Positions 32,601-44,589 of a DNA stretch of 64,000 nucleotides are shown here, piece by piece. Source of the stretch: Stenotrophomonas sp. 57 (GTDB lineage: Bacteria; Pseudomonadota; Gammaproteobacteria; Xanthomonadales; Xanthomonadaceae); the NCBI RefSeq assembly GCF_030291075.1, contig NZ_CP127407.1:1920001-1984000 (forward strand). Reading direction: 5' to 3'. The notes beneath the pieces were generated by a model. That model was given only the letters and a program-made list of their open reading frames with translations. It had not been told where the DNA came from and did not search any database. The translations under genes and the position numbers were made by a program. Numbering within the stretch: the stretch's first letter is position 1; each line of letters opens with the position of its first letter.

Positions 32601-35600
32601 GCGCGCATCACTCTGCCGCCCGCCGCGCGCCCCGCCTGCCGCGCGCTGCGCTGTATCAGGCCCTGCTGCTCGGCCTGGCCGGTGCCGCCCAGGCCGCGCC
32701 GCCGCCCACTGAGCCGGCGCCGATCCGTTGTGACGGCAACCAGTGCAACGCCGAGGGCGAACTGTTGTTCAGCCTGCGCTCGCGCAGCTACGACGAGCCA
32801 GTGACCGAGGGCACCTCGACGCGTTCCAGCTCGCAGGCCCTGCAGCCGGACCGCCGGGTCAGCCTGGCGATCGATGAGCCGGGCAAGGCCACCGTGCGTG
32901 GCGAGTTCATGATCCGCCTGCCGGAAGGCGGCGCGATCTGGGCCACCGAAGACCCGGCGATGGGCCAGCCGGAACTGTCGGTCTCCGCGCCGGGCATGGT
33001 CGCTTTCGACGAAGGCCGCATCGTGCGGCCGGTCGAGTTCTACGTGCGCGGCAACTACACCGCCTTCATCCAGCGGCTGGAGGTCAGCGTCTACCGCGGC
33101 AGCGACACGGACCGTGTGGCAGCACTGGCGACGTTCGAACTGCCGGTGGCCGCTGTTGCCCAGGGCGTGTGGGATGGCACGTTGCCTGCCTCGACGCCGC
33201 TGCGTCGCGGCGACCGGCTGGTCTACGTGCTGCGCGCCTTCGATGCCGAGGGCAACGTGGATGAAACCACCGCGCAGTCGATGCAGCTGGTGACGCCTGC
33301 GGAATTCGAGCGCGGCAACCAGCAGTTGCGTGACGCGCTGGAAGACCGCCGCGGTACCTCGGTGGACGCCAGCCAGGCAGCGTCGTTGTCGCTGTTGCAG
33401 CAGGTGTTCGATGGCAATGGCCTGCGCCAGCAGAACATCCCGGTGTACGGCTCGCGGGTGCGCCTGCGTGGCCGCGACCTGCCGCTGGGGGCGTCGCTGA
33501 AGATCAATGGCGACAGCTATCCGCTGGACCAGGATCGCAAGTTCGCCGCCGAGTACCTGATGCCGATCGGCCATCATGCGTTCGACGTGCGCGTGGAGCG
33601 ACCGGATGCGCCGGCCATCGCGCGCACGCTGGACGTTGATGTCAGCGGCCAGTACCTGTTCGGCGTCGGCCTGGCCGACATCACCGTGTACCAGAACAAG
33701 GCCAGTGGGGCAGGGCAGGACCTGGCCCGCGGCGAGCGCAATGATGACGTGCTCAGTGACGGCCGCCTGGCGTTCTACCTGAAGGCCAAGACCCGTGGCC
33801 GCTACCTGCTGACCGCACAGGCCGATACCCAGAACCGTCCGCTGGACGAGCTTTTCACGGGGTTCACCACGGCCGATCCGCGCGATCTGTTCCGCAGCCT
33901 GGACCCGGACCTGTACTACCCGACCTACGGCGATGACTCGCTGACCCAGCGTGATGTCGACAGCATGGGCCGGTTCTACCTGCGCATGGACTGGGACAAG
34001 AACCAGGCGCTGTGGGGCAACTACACCACCGGCCTGACCGGGACCGAGTACGCGCAGTACGTGCGCTCGCTGTACGGTGCGGCGCTGTCGTGGCGTTCGC
34101 GCGGTGCCAACGCCTGGGGTGATGCGCGCAGCGAGCTGCGCCTGTTCGGTTCACAGGCCGAAACGGCGCCGGGCCACAGTGAGTTCATCGGTACCGGCGG
34201 CAGTCTGTACTACCTGCGCCATGCCAGCATCCTCAGTGGCTCGGACCAGGTGGTGCTGGAAATCCGTGACCGCACCACCGGCCGCGTGGAGCAGCGCGTG
34301 CCGATGGTGAGGGGTGCCGACTACGAGATCGATGCCCTGCAGGGCCGCATCCTGCTGACCCGGCCGCTGGCCCAGGTCAGCCGCGAGAACCTGCGCCGGA
34401 TCAGCCGCGACGTGCCGCTGGACGGCTATGAGCAACGCCTGATCGTCGACTACGAATGGGTGCCGACCGGCTTCGACAGCGACGACATCACTGCCGGCGT
34501 GCGCGGCAAGCACTGGTTCGGTGATCACGTGGCCGTCGGTGCCACCTACGTGGACGAGCAGCGCTCCGGTCAGGACTATTCGCTGAAGGGTGCCGACCTG
34601 ACCCTGCAGGCCGGCCGTGGCACGTATCTGAAGGTCGAGCACAGCCGCAGCGAAGCGACCAGTGCGCCGGTGTTCTTCTCCGACAACGGTGGTCTGAGCT
34701 TCAGCCGGCTCAATCCGGAGGGGCCGCGCGAAGGCGAGGCGACCGCAGTGGAAGCGCGCATCAACCTTCGCGAACTGGGCTGGACCCAGCGCGACTGGAA
34801 CGCCGGTGCCTGGTGGCGCCAGGTGGACGGCGGCTACTCGGTGGGCCGCTTCGATACCGGCCAGCGCGTGCGCGAGCAGGGCGCCGAGCTGCTGGGCTAC
34901 GTGACCGACGACTTCAGCCTGTATGCGCGCTACAGCGAGGCGCGGCGCGGCAATGAGTCGTTGATCCAGGCCCAGGCGACGGCCGAATGGCGGATCGGCG
35001 AGAACGACCGCCTGTCGGCCGAACTGCGCCGTGTGCAGGAAGACCGTGGCCTTGGCGGCAACGTGGCCAGCGTGCTGGCTGCGGCGCGCTACTCGCACCG
35101 CATCGGCACGTCGCTGGATGTGTACGGTGGTGGCCAGCTGACCGTCGACGATGACCATGGCCGCTACGCCGACAACGATGCGGTGGTGGCCGGTGGTACC
35201 TGGACCTTCGCCAACCTGTCCACCGTCGGTGCAGAAGTCTCCGACGGCGACCGTGGCACCGCCGCGCAGGTCAACGCCGAGTACCGGCTGACCCCGCAGC
35301 ACAGCTTCTATGGTGCGTTCACCCAGTCCACCGACCGTAGCGAGTACGACCCGCTGTTCAGCCCGAACGCGCAGGATGGCTGGACGCTGGGCCAGCGCTG
35401 GCGCCTGTCTGACCAGGTCAATGTGTTCAACGAAAGCCAGTTCCTGAAATCCGGGCAGGAGTCCGGCCTGGCGCACACTTTCGGCATGGACTTCTATCCG
35501 GTGGTGGGCTGGAATGCGGGCTTCACCCTGAGCAACGGCAAGCTGGACGCCAGTAGTGGCCAGGTCGATCGCAAGGCAGTCAGCCTGTCCGGTGGTCGCA

Positions 35601-36286
35601 CCTCGCCGGGCACCGAGTGGCAGAGCAAGCTGGAATGGCGTCGCGATACGGGTGCCGAGCGGCGCACGCAATGGGTCAGCACCAACCGCCTGAGCCATCG
35701 TCTCAACGACAGCTGGCGGATCGCCGCGCGCTTCAACTACGCCGACACCGACGATGCGATCAACCCGGTGGCGGGAGCGCGCTTCATCGAGGGCAACCTG
35801 GGCTTCGCCTACCGGCCGTGGGACAACGATCGCTGGGCGCTGTTCGGTCGTTACAGCTACCTGTACGACCTGTCGACGATGGGCCAGGTGAACGGCGTGG
35901 ACTACGACCAGCGCACCCAGGTGCTGTCGCTGGAAGGTGTCTACCGCATCGACCAGCGTTGGGAAGTGGCGGCCAAGGCGGCGCGCCGCGAAGGCGAAGT
36001 GCGCTACGGGCGTGGCACGGGGCCGTGGTTCGATTCGGCCACCAACTTTGCTTCGGGCCAGCTGCGCTACGACCTGTACTACCAGTGGCACGGCCTGCTG
36101 GAGTATCGCCTGCTGGACGTGCGTGACGGCGGCCGCAGGCAGGGTTGGCTGGCCGGTGTCGATCGCGATATCGGCCGCAACTTCCGCGTGGGCGTCGGCT
36201 ACAACTTCACCGACTTCAGTGACGACCTGACCAGGTTCGACTACACCCATCGGGGGTGGTACCTGAACCTGGTGGGGCGCTATTGA
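32597..36286 (+). CDS. Large outer-membrane beta-barrel partner protein
   Basis: A 1229-residue exported protein. After the signal region (LYQALLLGLAGAAQAAP) come two beta-sandwich-like domains (about 60-240 and 270-350, the second resembling a carboxypeptidase-regulatory fold). A long series of alternating amphipathic strands from about residue 375 to the end finishes GWYLNLVGRY, with an aromatic C-terminus typical of BAM-inserted barrels. No TonB box or plug was seen, so it is not an ordinary TonB-dependent receptor. The start overlaps the giant protein's stop (ATGA, 32597-32600), so the two are cotranslated. It is likely to export or display the giant protein, or to bind it at the outer membrane; the family was not recognised by name. 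Confidence 0.8.
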   Translation: MSAHHSAARRAPRLPRAALYQALLLGLAGAAQAAPPPTEPAPIRCDGNQCNAEGELLFSLRSRSYDEPVTEGTSTRSSSQALQPDRRVSLAIDEPGKATVRGEFMIRLPEGGAIWATEDPAMGQPELSVSAPGMVAFDEGRIVRPVEFYVRGNYTAFIQRLEVSVYRGSDTDRVAALATFELPVAAVAQGVWDGTLPASTPLRRGDRLVYVLRAFDAEGNVDETTAQSMQLVTPAEFERGNQQLRDALEDRRGTSVDASQAASLSLLQQVFDGNGLRQQNIPVYGSRVRLRGRDLPLGASLKINGDSYPLDQDRKFAAEYLMPIGHHAFDVRVERPDAPAIARTLDVDVSGQYLFGVGLADITVYQNKASGAGQDLARGERNDDVLSDGRLAFYLKAKTRGRYLLTAQADTQNRPLDELFTGFTTADPRDLFRSLDPDLYYPTYGDDSLTQRDVDSMGRFYLRMDWDKNQALWGNYTTGLTGTEYAQYVRSLYGAALSWRSRGANAWGDARSELRLFGSQAETAPGHSEFIGTGGSLYYLRHASILSGSDQVVLEIRDRTTGRVEQRVPMVRGADYEIDALQGRILLTRPLAQVSRENLRRISRDVPLDGYEQRLIVDYEWVPTGFDSDDITAGVRGKHWFGDHVAVGATYVDEQRSGQDYSLKGADLTLQAGRGTYLKVEHSRSEATSAPVFFSDNGGLSFSRLNPEGPREGEATAVEARINLRELGWTQRDWNAGAWWRQVDGGYSVGRFDTGQRVREQGAELLGYVTDDFSLYARYSEARRGNESLIQAQATAEWRIGENDRLSAELRRVQEDRGLGGNVASVLAAARYSHRIGTSLDVYGGGQLTVDDDHGRYADNDAVVAGGTWTFANLSTVGAEVSDGDRGTAAQVNAEYRLTPQHSFYGAFTQSTDRSEYDPLFSPNAQDGWTLGQRWRLSDQVNVFNESQFLKSGQESGLAHTFGMDFYPVVGWNAGFTLSNGKLDASSGQVDRKAVSLSGGRTSPGTEWQSKLEWRRDTGAERRTQWVSTNRLSHRLNDSWRIAARFNYADTDDAINPVAGARFIEGNLGFAYRPWDNDRWALFGRYSYLYDLSTMGQVNGVDYDQRTQVLSLEGVYRIDQRWEVAAKAARREGEVRYGRGTGPWFDSATNFASGQLRYDLYYQWHGLLEYRLLDVRDGGRRQGWLAGVDRDIGRNFRVGVGYNFTDFSDDLTRFDYTHRGWYLNLVGRY

Positions 36287-36293
36287 TGAAGGC

Positions 36294-36317
36294 AGCCGAG
36301 CGTGGGCTCGGCACTAC
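36294..36317. repeat. Single SMAG-type palindrome
   Basis: AGCCGAGCGTGGGCTCGGCACTAC, one unit broken only by the GTG loop, with the GTAG head on the minus strand. It sits between the convergent barrel gene and response-regulator gene and may help terminate either. Confidence 0.75.
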
Positions 36318-36351
36318 AGGTATGAAATGCCGGGCCACGCCCGGCGTCGGG

Positions 36352-36711
36352 TCATTCCTGCCTGAGCAGCTGCACCAGCTGGCGCAGGCGATAGGGCTTG
36401 GGCAGGAACTCCACCTGCTCGGGCAGCGGCGGCAGCTGCGAACGCGCGTAGCCGGATGACAGGATCATCCGTGCCTGCGGCTGTTCGCGGGCGACGTGCT
36501 CGCTCAGCTCGATGCCGGACATGCCGTTGGGCATGCTGACGTCGCTGAACACCACATCGAAGCGCGCTTCGCTCTTCAGCAGGGCGGCCGCTTCGTGTGC
36601 ATCCGCAGTCGTGGCCACGTCGATGCCGAGATCGCGCAGCGCCAGCCCGATCATTTCACGCAGATCGGGCTGGTCTTCCACCATCAGTACGCGGATCGGG
36701 TCATCGGTCAT
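36352..36711 (-). CDS. Single-domain response regulator
   Basis: A 119-residue stand-alone receiver domain. It has the acidic pair in LMVEDQPDLRE, the phospho-acceptor Asp in VVFSDVSMPNGMSG, Ser in ILSSGYA and the conserved Lys in FLPKPYRLRQL. There is no output domain, so it may relay phosphate or act by protein contact. The start is the ATG at 36711, which overlaps the histidine kinase stop by 11 nt; a start further upstream would lie deep inside the kinase gene. Confidence 0.87.
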   Translation of the reverse strand: MTDDPIRVLMVEDQPDLREMIGLALRDLGIDVATTADAHEAAALLKSEARFDVVFSDVSMPNGMSGIELSEHVAREQPQARMILSSGYARSQLPPLPEQVEFLPKPYRLRQLVQLLRQE

Positions 36712-37864
36712 CGGCAGGGTCCTCCATTGCGGGTAGCAGCAGGCTGACCGTGGTGCCGACACCGGGCGTGGTGGACACGTCGACGAAGCCGCCGCTCTGG
36801 GTAGTGAATCCGAACACCTGACTCAGGCCCAGGCCGCTGCCTTTGCCGATGTCCTTGGTGGTGAAGAAGGGCTCGGTGGCCCGTTCGGCGATCTCGGCCG
36901 CCATGCCGTGGCCCTCGTCGCAGACGCTGAGCGTGACATAGCCACGTTGCAGGGTGGAGTCTGCATCCGGGTCGAGGCGCCGTTCCAGTGCGGTGCCGAC
37001 CAGGATGCGCCCGCCTTCGGCGGTGGCGTCCACTGCATTGGCGACCAGGTTGGCCAGTGCGGCCTGCAGCTGCATCGCATCGGTGTTCACTGCGGGCAGG
37101 CTGGGCGTCAGCCGTACATCCAGCACCACCGTGGGTGGGCAGGCGCGCTGCAGGTCCGGCAGCCATTGCCGTACCAGCGTATTGATGTCCACGGGCTCGC
37201 GGATCAGGGTCTGCCCGGTGCTGAATGCCAGCAGCTGGCGGGTCAGCAGCGCGCCGCGGTCGGTGGCGGCCTGGGCAACATCCAGCAGCTCGGCCGCGCG
37301 CGCATCGTCACCACTTACGCGCAGCGACAGCAGGTCCAGCGCGTTGCCGATAGTGGTCAGCAGGTTGTTGAACTCATGCGAGAGGCCACGGCTGAGGCGG
37401 CCGACAGTCTCGAACTGCTGGGTGTTGCGCAGCGCACGCTGGGCATCGCGCAGCAGCCGTTGTGCCTGCCACTGCTCGGTGATGTCGCGGGTGATCTTGA
37501 CGAAGCCGAGCAGTTCGCCGGCTTCGACCACCGGCTCGATGACCACGCTGGCGCGGAACGATGACCCATCACGGCGTACCCGCCAGCCTTCGCTGGCGAC
37601 ATGGCCCTGCTGCGCCGCGACGCGAAGCAGGCGTTGCGGCTCGCCGGCCTCGCGGTCGGTGGCCAGATAGAAGCGTCCGAAGTGCGTTCCCACTACTTCA
37701 GCGGCTGAATAGCCCTTTATGCGTTCTGCGCCCGGATTCCAGCTGCACACGATGCCTTCGGGATCAAGCAGGTACAGCGCATGGTCGCGCACGCTGTCGA
37801 TCAGCAGTCGCAATTGGCGGGAAGGGTCCGTCAGCACGGACGTCGTAGAAGCGGCTGCGTCCAC
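36701..37864 (-). CDS. PAS-domain histidine kinase
   Basis: A 387-residue soluble kinase. A PAS domain (about 20-130; HALYLLDPEGIVCSWNPGAERIKGY and the PAC-like GFVKITRDITEQ) precedes a HWE/HisKA-type dimerisation helix with the phospho-His in LSRGLSHEFNNLL. The ATPase domain follows with N (LANLVANAVDA), G1 (CDEGHGM) and G2 (GKGSGLGLSQVFGF) boxes. There are no membrane helices, so it senses a cytosolic signal. The start is GTG at 37864. The partner receiver overlaps its 3' end. It diverges from the hybrid-kinase operon. Confidence 0.88.
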   Translation of the reverse strand: MDAAASTTSVLTDPSRQLRLLIDSVRDHALYLLDPEGIVCSWNPGAERIKGYSAAEVVGTHFGRFYLATDREAGEPQRLLRVAAQQGHVASEGWRVRRDGSSFRASVVIEPVVEAGELLGFVKITRDITEQWQAQRLLRDAQRALRNTQQFETVGRLSRGLSHEFNNLLTTIGNALDLLSLRVSGDDARAAELLDVAQAATDRGALLTRQLLAFSTGQTLIREPVDINTLVRQWLPDLQRACPPTVVLDVRLTPSLPAVNTDAMQLQAALANLVANAVDATAEGGRILVGTALERRLDPDADSTLQRGYVTLSVCDEGHGMAAEIAERATEPFFTTKDIGKGSGLGLSQVFGFTTQSGGFVDVSTTPGVGTTVSLLLPAMEDPADDR

Positions 37865-38015
37865 GTGGAAATGAGTATTACCTCAGGGAGGGACGTGAAG
37901 CTAGGCACTGCAGTGTGAAGGGTGTGTGCAGGTATGGCACGTGCCAATGGTCCTGTGCGGCTGAATGCGACACGGAGTACCATCACCCACCCTTCGTCTT
38001 CTGGAACCGACCTGC

Positions 38016-41125
<3,110 letters not shown>

Positions 41126-41129
<4 letters not shown>

Positions 41130-41950
41130 ACGAGCAGGCGCTGTTCGACCTGGAACTGAAGGTCCTGCTGGAAGCGCTGTACCAGCGCTACCACTACGAT
41201 TTCCGCAGCTATGCAGTGTCGTCGCTGCGCCGGCGCATGCGCCAGGCCATGCAGCGCTATGAGTGCGAGCGGTTGGCCGATCTGCAGCACCGCCTGCTGC
41301 ACGAGCCGGACCTGTTCGCCCAGGCGATGCAGTTCTTCACCGTGCAGGTCTCTGAGATGTTCCGCGACCCGGCCTATTTCCGTGAGCTGCGCGAACAGGT
41401 GGTGCCGGTGCTGCGCACCTATCCCTCGGTGAAACTGTGGGTGGCCGGCTGCAGCACCGGCGAGGAAGTCTGGTCGCTGGCGATCCTGCTGCACGAGGAG
41501 GGACTGCTCGAGCGCAGCATCGTCTATGCGACCGACATCAACCCGGCGGCGCTGGCCACGGCCGAAGCCGGGGCTTACGGCATCGACCGGATGGCCCAGT
41601 TCAGCCGCAACTACCTGGCCGCCGGTGGCACCGCGTCGCTGTCCGACTACTACGCCACCGCCTACGATGGCGCGGTGTTCGACCGCCAGCTGCGCCGCAA
41701 CGTGGTGTTCGCCGATCACAGCCTGGCCACCGATACCGTGTTCTCTGAAGTGCATCTGGTGTCGTGCCGCAACGTGCTGATCTATTTCAACCGCGATCTG
41801 CAGGACCGCGCGGTGGGCCTGTTCCGCGATGCGCTGGTGCATCGTGGCTTCCTCGGCCTGGGCAGCAAGGAATCGCTGCAGTTCGGTCGCCACCACGATG
41901 CCTTCGAGGTCTGTTCGCGCGAGCACCGCCTGTATCGGAAGGTGGCCTGA
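41126..41950 (+). CDS. cheR: CheR-type protein-glutamate methyltransferase
   Basis: A 274-residue CheR. The N-terminal helical domain contains YDFRSYAVSSLRRRMRQAM and the methyltransferase domain has FFTVQVSEMFRDP, the SAM loop LWVAGCSTGEEVWSLAI, YATDINPAALATA and CRNVLIYFN. CheR methylates glutamates on chemoreceptor-like coiled coils. No chemoreceptor is present in the window, but the upstream hybrid kinase has a long Gln/Glu-rich coiled coil that could serve as substrate (inference). It overlaps the kinase by 4 nt and cheB by 1 nt. Confidence 0.9.
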
Positions 41951-42525
41951 TGGCTGCGCCGGCATGTCCCGCGCTGCTGGTGATCGGCGCGTCGGCCGGC
42001 GGTGTTGCCGCGCTGCAGACCGTCCTCGGCGCATTGCCGGCCGGGCTGTCGGCACCGGTACTGGCCGTGCTGCACCTGCCGCGTGACCGCACCAGCCGCA
42101 TCGCCGAAGTGCTGGCGCCGTACTGCGCGCTGCCGGTGCGCGAAGCCGAGGACAAGCAGCCGCTGCAGCCCGGTTCGGTGACCTTCGCGCCACCGGACTA
42201 CCACCTGCTGGTGGAGGACGCCGGTTCGCTGGCGTTGTCGGTGGACGCGCCGGTGCTGTTTTCGCGCCCGGCCATCGATCCGCTGTTCGAATCGGCCGCA
42301 GCTGTGTTCGGCGCGCGCGTGCTGGCCCTGCTGCTGACCGGCGCCAGCAGCGATGGCAGCGAAGGCGTTGCTGCGGTGCGTGCGGCCGGTGGCCATGCCT
42401 GGCTGCAGTGTCCCGAGGAGGCCGAGGCATCGATGATGCCGGCGTCCGCCCTGCAATACGCCGGCGCCGACGCCGTGCTGCCCCTTGAATTGATGTGTCG
42501 CCGCCTGAAGGAGTTGTTTGCATGA
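41950..42525 (+). CDS. cheB: CheB-type methylesterase, catalytic domain only
   Basis: A 191-residue protein-glutamate methylesterase lacking the usual N-terminal receiver. Catalytic Ser is in LVIGASAGGV, His in LAVLHLPRDRTSR and Asp in LLTGASSDGSEGV. It also keeps VTFAPPDYHLLVED and the PASALQYAGAD motif. Without a receiver its activity cannot be controlled by direct phosphorylation; the REC-kinase encoded next may substitute. The start ATG overlaps the cheR stop (TGATG) and the next gene starts inside its stop. Confidence 0.9.
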   Translation: MAAPACPALLVIGASAGGVAALQTVLGALPAGLSAPVLAVLHLPRDRTSRIAEVLAPYCALPVREAEDKQPLQPGSVTFAPPDYHLLVEDAGSLALSVDAPVLFSRPAIDPLFESAAAVFGARVLALLLTGASSDGSEGVAAVRAAGGHAWLQCPEEAEASMMPASALQYAGADAVLPLELMCRRLKELFA

Positions 42526-43655
42526 ACCTGCTGCCACCGGACCCTGCGCAGTCGCAGACCCCGGTCAACCTGCTGATCGTCGATGACGTACCGCAGAACC
42601 TGGTAGCCATGCAGGCCCTGCTGCAGCGCGAAGGGGTCAACCTGCTGCTGGCCGGTTCGGGCGCGCAGGCGCTGGAATTGTTGCTGGAGCACGAAGTGGC
42701 CCTGGCTCTGCTCGACGTGCACATGCCGGAGATCGATGGCTTCACCCTGGCCGAGCTGATGCGGGGTTCGCATCGCAGTCGCGATGTGCCGATCATCTTC
42801 CTGACCGCCTCGCCGGATGATCCGCTGCGCGTATTCAAGGGCTATGAAACCGGTGCGGTCGATTTCCTGCACAAGCCGGTGGCGCCGCAGGTGATCCTCA
42901 GCAAGGTCAATGTGTTCATCGAGCTGTACCAGCAGCGGCAACTGCTGAAGGCGCGCAACGAGGCGCTGGAGCGTGCGCTCAAGCTCAACGAGACGATGGC
43001 AGCGGTGCTGACCCACGATCTGCGTACGCCGCTGTCGGCCATCCTGTTGTGTGCCGACAAGCTGGCGCTGGACCTTCCCGGAGACAACACCGGCGCGCAG
43101 CAGACGCTGCAGTACCTGGAGGCCAGCACCCTGCGCATGGCACGCATGGTCGAGCAGCTGCTGGACTTCTCGCGGATCCGCAGCGGCGGCCTGCGCCTGC
43201 AGGCCAGTGCCTGCGATCTGGCCGACGTGACCCGCGCAGTGGTGGCCGAGGCGGGCAGTGCGCATGGAGCGGACCGGATCCACCTGGACATGCAGGGAGA
43301 TACGCGCCTGCAGGGCGATCTGGATCGCCTCGGCCAGGTCGCTGCCAATCTGGTCGGCAATGCGCTGACCCACGGCAGCGAGGCGAGGGTGGACGTGGAT
43401 GGGCGCGATCCGCGCGCCGTGCTGCTGAGGGTCAGCAATGCGGGCCAGATCGACGAGGCGTTGCTGCCGCGGTTGTTCGAGCCGTTCAAGGCCAGCTTCC
43501 ACCAGAGCAAGGGCCTGGGCCTGGGCCTGTACATCGTCGACCAGTTCGTGCGCGCGCATGGCGGCCGTATCGCCGCGCGCAACGAAGCGGGGCAGGTGGT
43601 GTTCGAAGCGGTGCTGCCACGGCGCTTTGACGGCGCGGCGACGACCGCAGCCTGA
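42522..43655 (+). CDS. Response regulator / histidine kinase (REC-HisKA-HATPase)
   Basis: A 377-residue cytosolic protein. An N-terminal receiver has IVDDVPQN, phospho-Asp in ALLDVHMPEIDG and Lys in DFLHKPVAP. A helix leads to HisKA, with phospho-His in AVLTHDLRTPLSAILL. The HATPase domain has VAANLVGNALTHG and a GLGLGLYIVDQFV G2 box. Receiver-first kinases take phosphate or a phospho-signal from an upstream kinase and pass it on. It ends a four-gene, fully overlapping operon with the hybrid kinase, cheR and cheB. The start at 42522 follows AAGGAG. Confidence 0.88.
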   Translation: MNLLPPDPAQSQTPVNLLIVDDVPQNLVAMQALLQREGVNLLLAGSGAQALELLLEHEVALALLDVHMPEIDGFTLAELMRGSHRSRDVPIIFLTASPDDPLRVFKGYETGAVDFLHKPVAPQVILSKVNVFIELYQQRQLLKARNEALERALKLNETMAAVLTHDLRTPLSAILLCADKLALDLPGDNTGAQQTLQYLEASTLRMARMVEQLLDFSRIRSGGLRLQASACDLADVTRAVVAEAGSAHGADRIHLDMQGDTRLQGDLDRLGQVAANLVGNALTHGSEARVDVDGRDPRAVLLRVSNAGQIDEALLPRLFEPFKASFHQSKGLGLGLYIVDQFVRAHGGRIAARNEAGQVVFEAVLPRRFDGAATTAA

Positions 43656-43738
43656 ATCCTTCAGGCAGGGTGGCCCGGTAGTGAGACGAGCGCGCCCGCA
43701 ACTGCTACTGTGGGCGCACCTCCTGCCAGGGAAGCGCC

Positions 43739-44167
43739 ATGCCCTTGCGCGCCATCGCCTACGTCAGCCGGGCGTTGCCGGATCTTTCCGCCGAGCGCCT
43801 GCAGGAGGTGGTCGAGGACGCGGCACGTTTCAACAGGCTGGCCGGGGTGACCGGCGCGCTGCTGCATGACGGAGAGCGTTTCCTGCAGTACATCGAGGGG
43901 CCGCCGGACGGCATCGATTCGGTCTACGAGCGCATCCTGCAGGCCGGCAGCCATATCGACATCATCGAACTGGCGCGCGGCCGACTCGGCCAACGTCAGT
44001 TTCCGTACTGGTCGATGCGTTCGTTGCCGGTGAATGCCGCGCTGTTGCGCCAGTTGTCGTCCAGCGACTGGTCGGGTTTCGCCCGCACGCTGGAGGGAGA
44101 TCGTGCCGCGCCGACGCCGATGGACCTGCTCGACGACGTCGTGCAGCCGGTGGTGCACGCCAGCTGA
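43739..44167 (+). CDS. BLUF-domain blue-light photosensor
   Basis: A 142-residue stand-alone BLUF protein. It keeps the flavin-switch residues Tyr8 (IAYVSRA), Asn32 (RFNRLAGVTGALL) and Gln50 (RFLQYIEG), with the same mutual spacing as Tyr21, Asn45 and Gln63 of AppA, plus Trp in the C-terminal part (YWSMRSL). It binds FAD and should respond to blue light. No effector domain is attached, so it must act through a partner protein; the signalling operon just upstream is a candidate by position only. GGAAG precedes the ATG. Confidence 0.9.
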   Translation: MPLRAIAYVSRALPDLSAERLQEVVEDAARFNRLAGVTGALLHDGERFLQYIEGPPDGIDSVYERILQAGSHIDIIELARGRLGQRQFPYWSMRSLPVNAALLRQLSSSDWSGFARTLEGDRAAPTPMDLLDDVVQPVVHAS

Positions 44168-44182
44168 GCGTGTGCCGGCGGG

Positions 44183-44503
44183 TCAGCCGGCCGGGGCCCC
44201 GCAGTAGGCCGCGTGCAGTGCGTGCAGCACGCCCAGCGCGGGCCCTTCAACCACCCGGTAGTGGATCGCCTGCGCTTCGCGCCGGGTCGCCACGATGTCC
44301 AGCTCGCGCAGCACTGCCAGATGCTGTGACAGCGCCGATGCACTCAGCCCGGTCAGGGCCTGCAGCTCCGGTACGGGGGCCTCCCCTTCCACCAGGCGGC
44401 ACAGCACGCGCAGGCGTGCCGGGTGGGCCAGGCGCTTGAGCAGGGCGGCCGCCTGCGTGGCATGTTCGGCCATCGCAGTGCTGTCGAGTTCGGCGCCGGG
44501 CAT
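44183..44503 (-). CDS. ArsR-family repressor, BigR/SqrR-like persulfide sensor
   Basis: A 106-residue winged-helix protein with the ArsR core (LKRLAHPARLRVLCRL, SASALSQHLAVLRELDIVATRREAQ). It lacks the arsenic-binding CVC motif and instead has Cys35 and Cys101. Their separation of 66 residues equals that of Cys42 and Cys108 in BigR, which form a di- or tetrasulfide on reaction with reactive sulfur. It is divergent from a YeeE/YedE transporter pair with an AT-rich palindrome between them, matching the BigR arrangement for control of sulfide/persulfide genes. Confidence 0.85.
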   Translation of the reverse strand: MPGAELDSTAMAEHATQAAALLKRLAHPARLRVLCRLVEGEAPVPELQALTGLSASALSQHLAVLRELDIVATRREAQAIHYRVVEGPALGVLHALHAAYCGAPAG

Positions 44504-44517
44504 GGTTGACCTTTGTG

Positions 44518-44548
44518 TTTAGAAAAAGCTAATTTAGAAAAATCTAAA
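44518..44548. promoter_or_regulatory. Tandem AT-rich operator for the BigR-like repressor
   Basis: A perfect palindrome TTTAGA-AAAA-TCTAAA at 44533-44548 is preceded by an imperfect copy TTTAGA-AAAA-GCTAAT at 44518-44533. Both lie in the 86-bp gap between the divergent repressor and transporter genes, in a strongly AT-rich island, so binding would block both promoters. Confidence 0.7.
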
Positions 44549-44589
44549 TAAAAGGGCAAGCCAATGAATGCGACCGATGGAGGTGCGGC

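Noticed and set aside
34151..36250. A 699-codon minus-strand frame opposite the barrel gene
   Set aside because: Shadow of the strand-alternating barrel sequence; no start site and no domain.
32597..36286. TonB-dependent receptor for the large barrel
   Set aside because: No TonB box or N-terminal plug domain was found; the N-terminal part is beta-sandwich-like instead.
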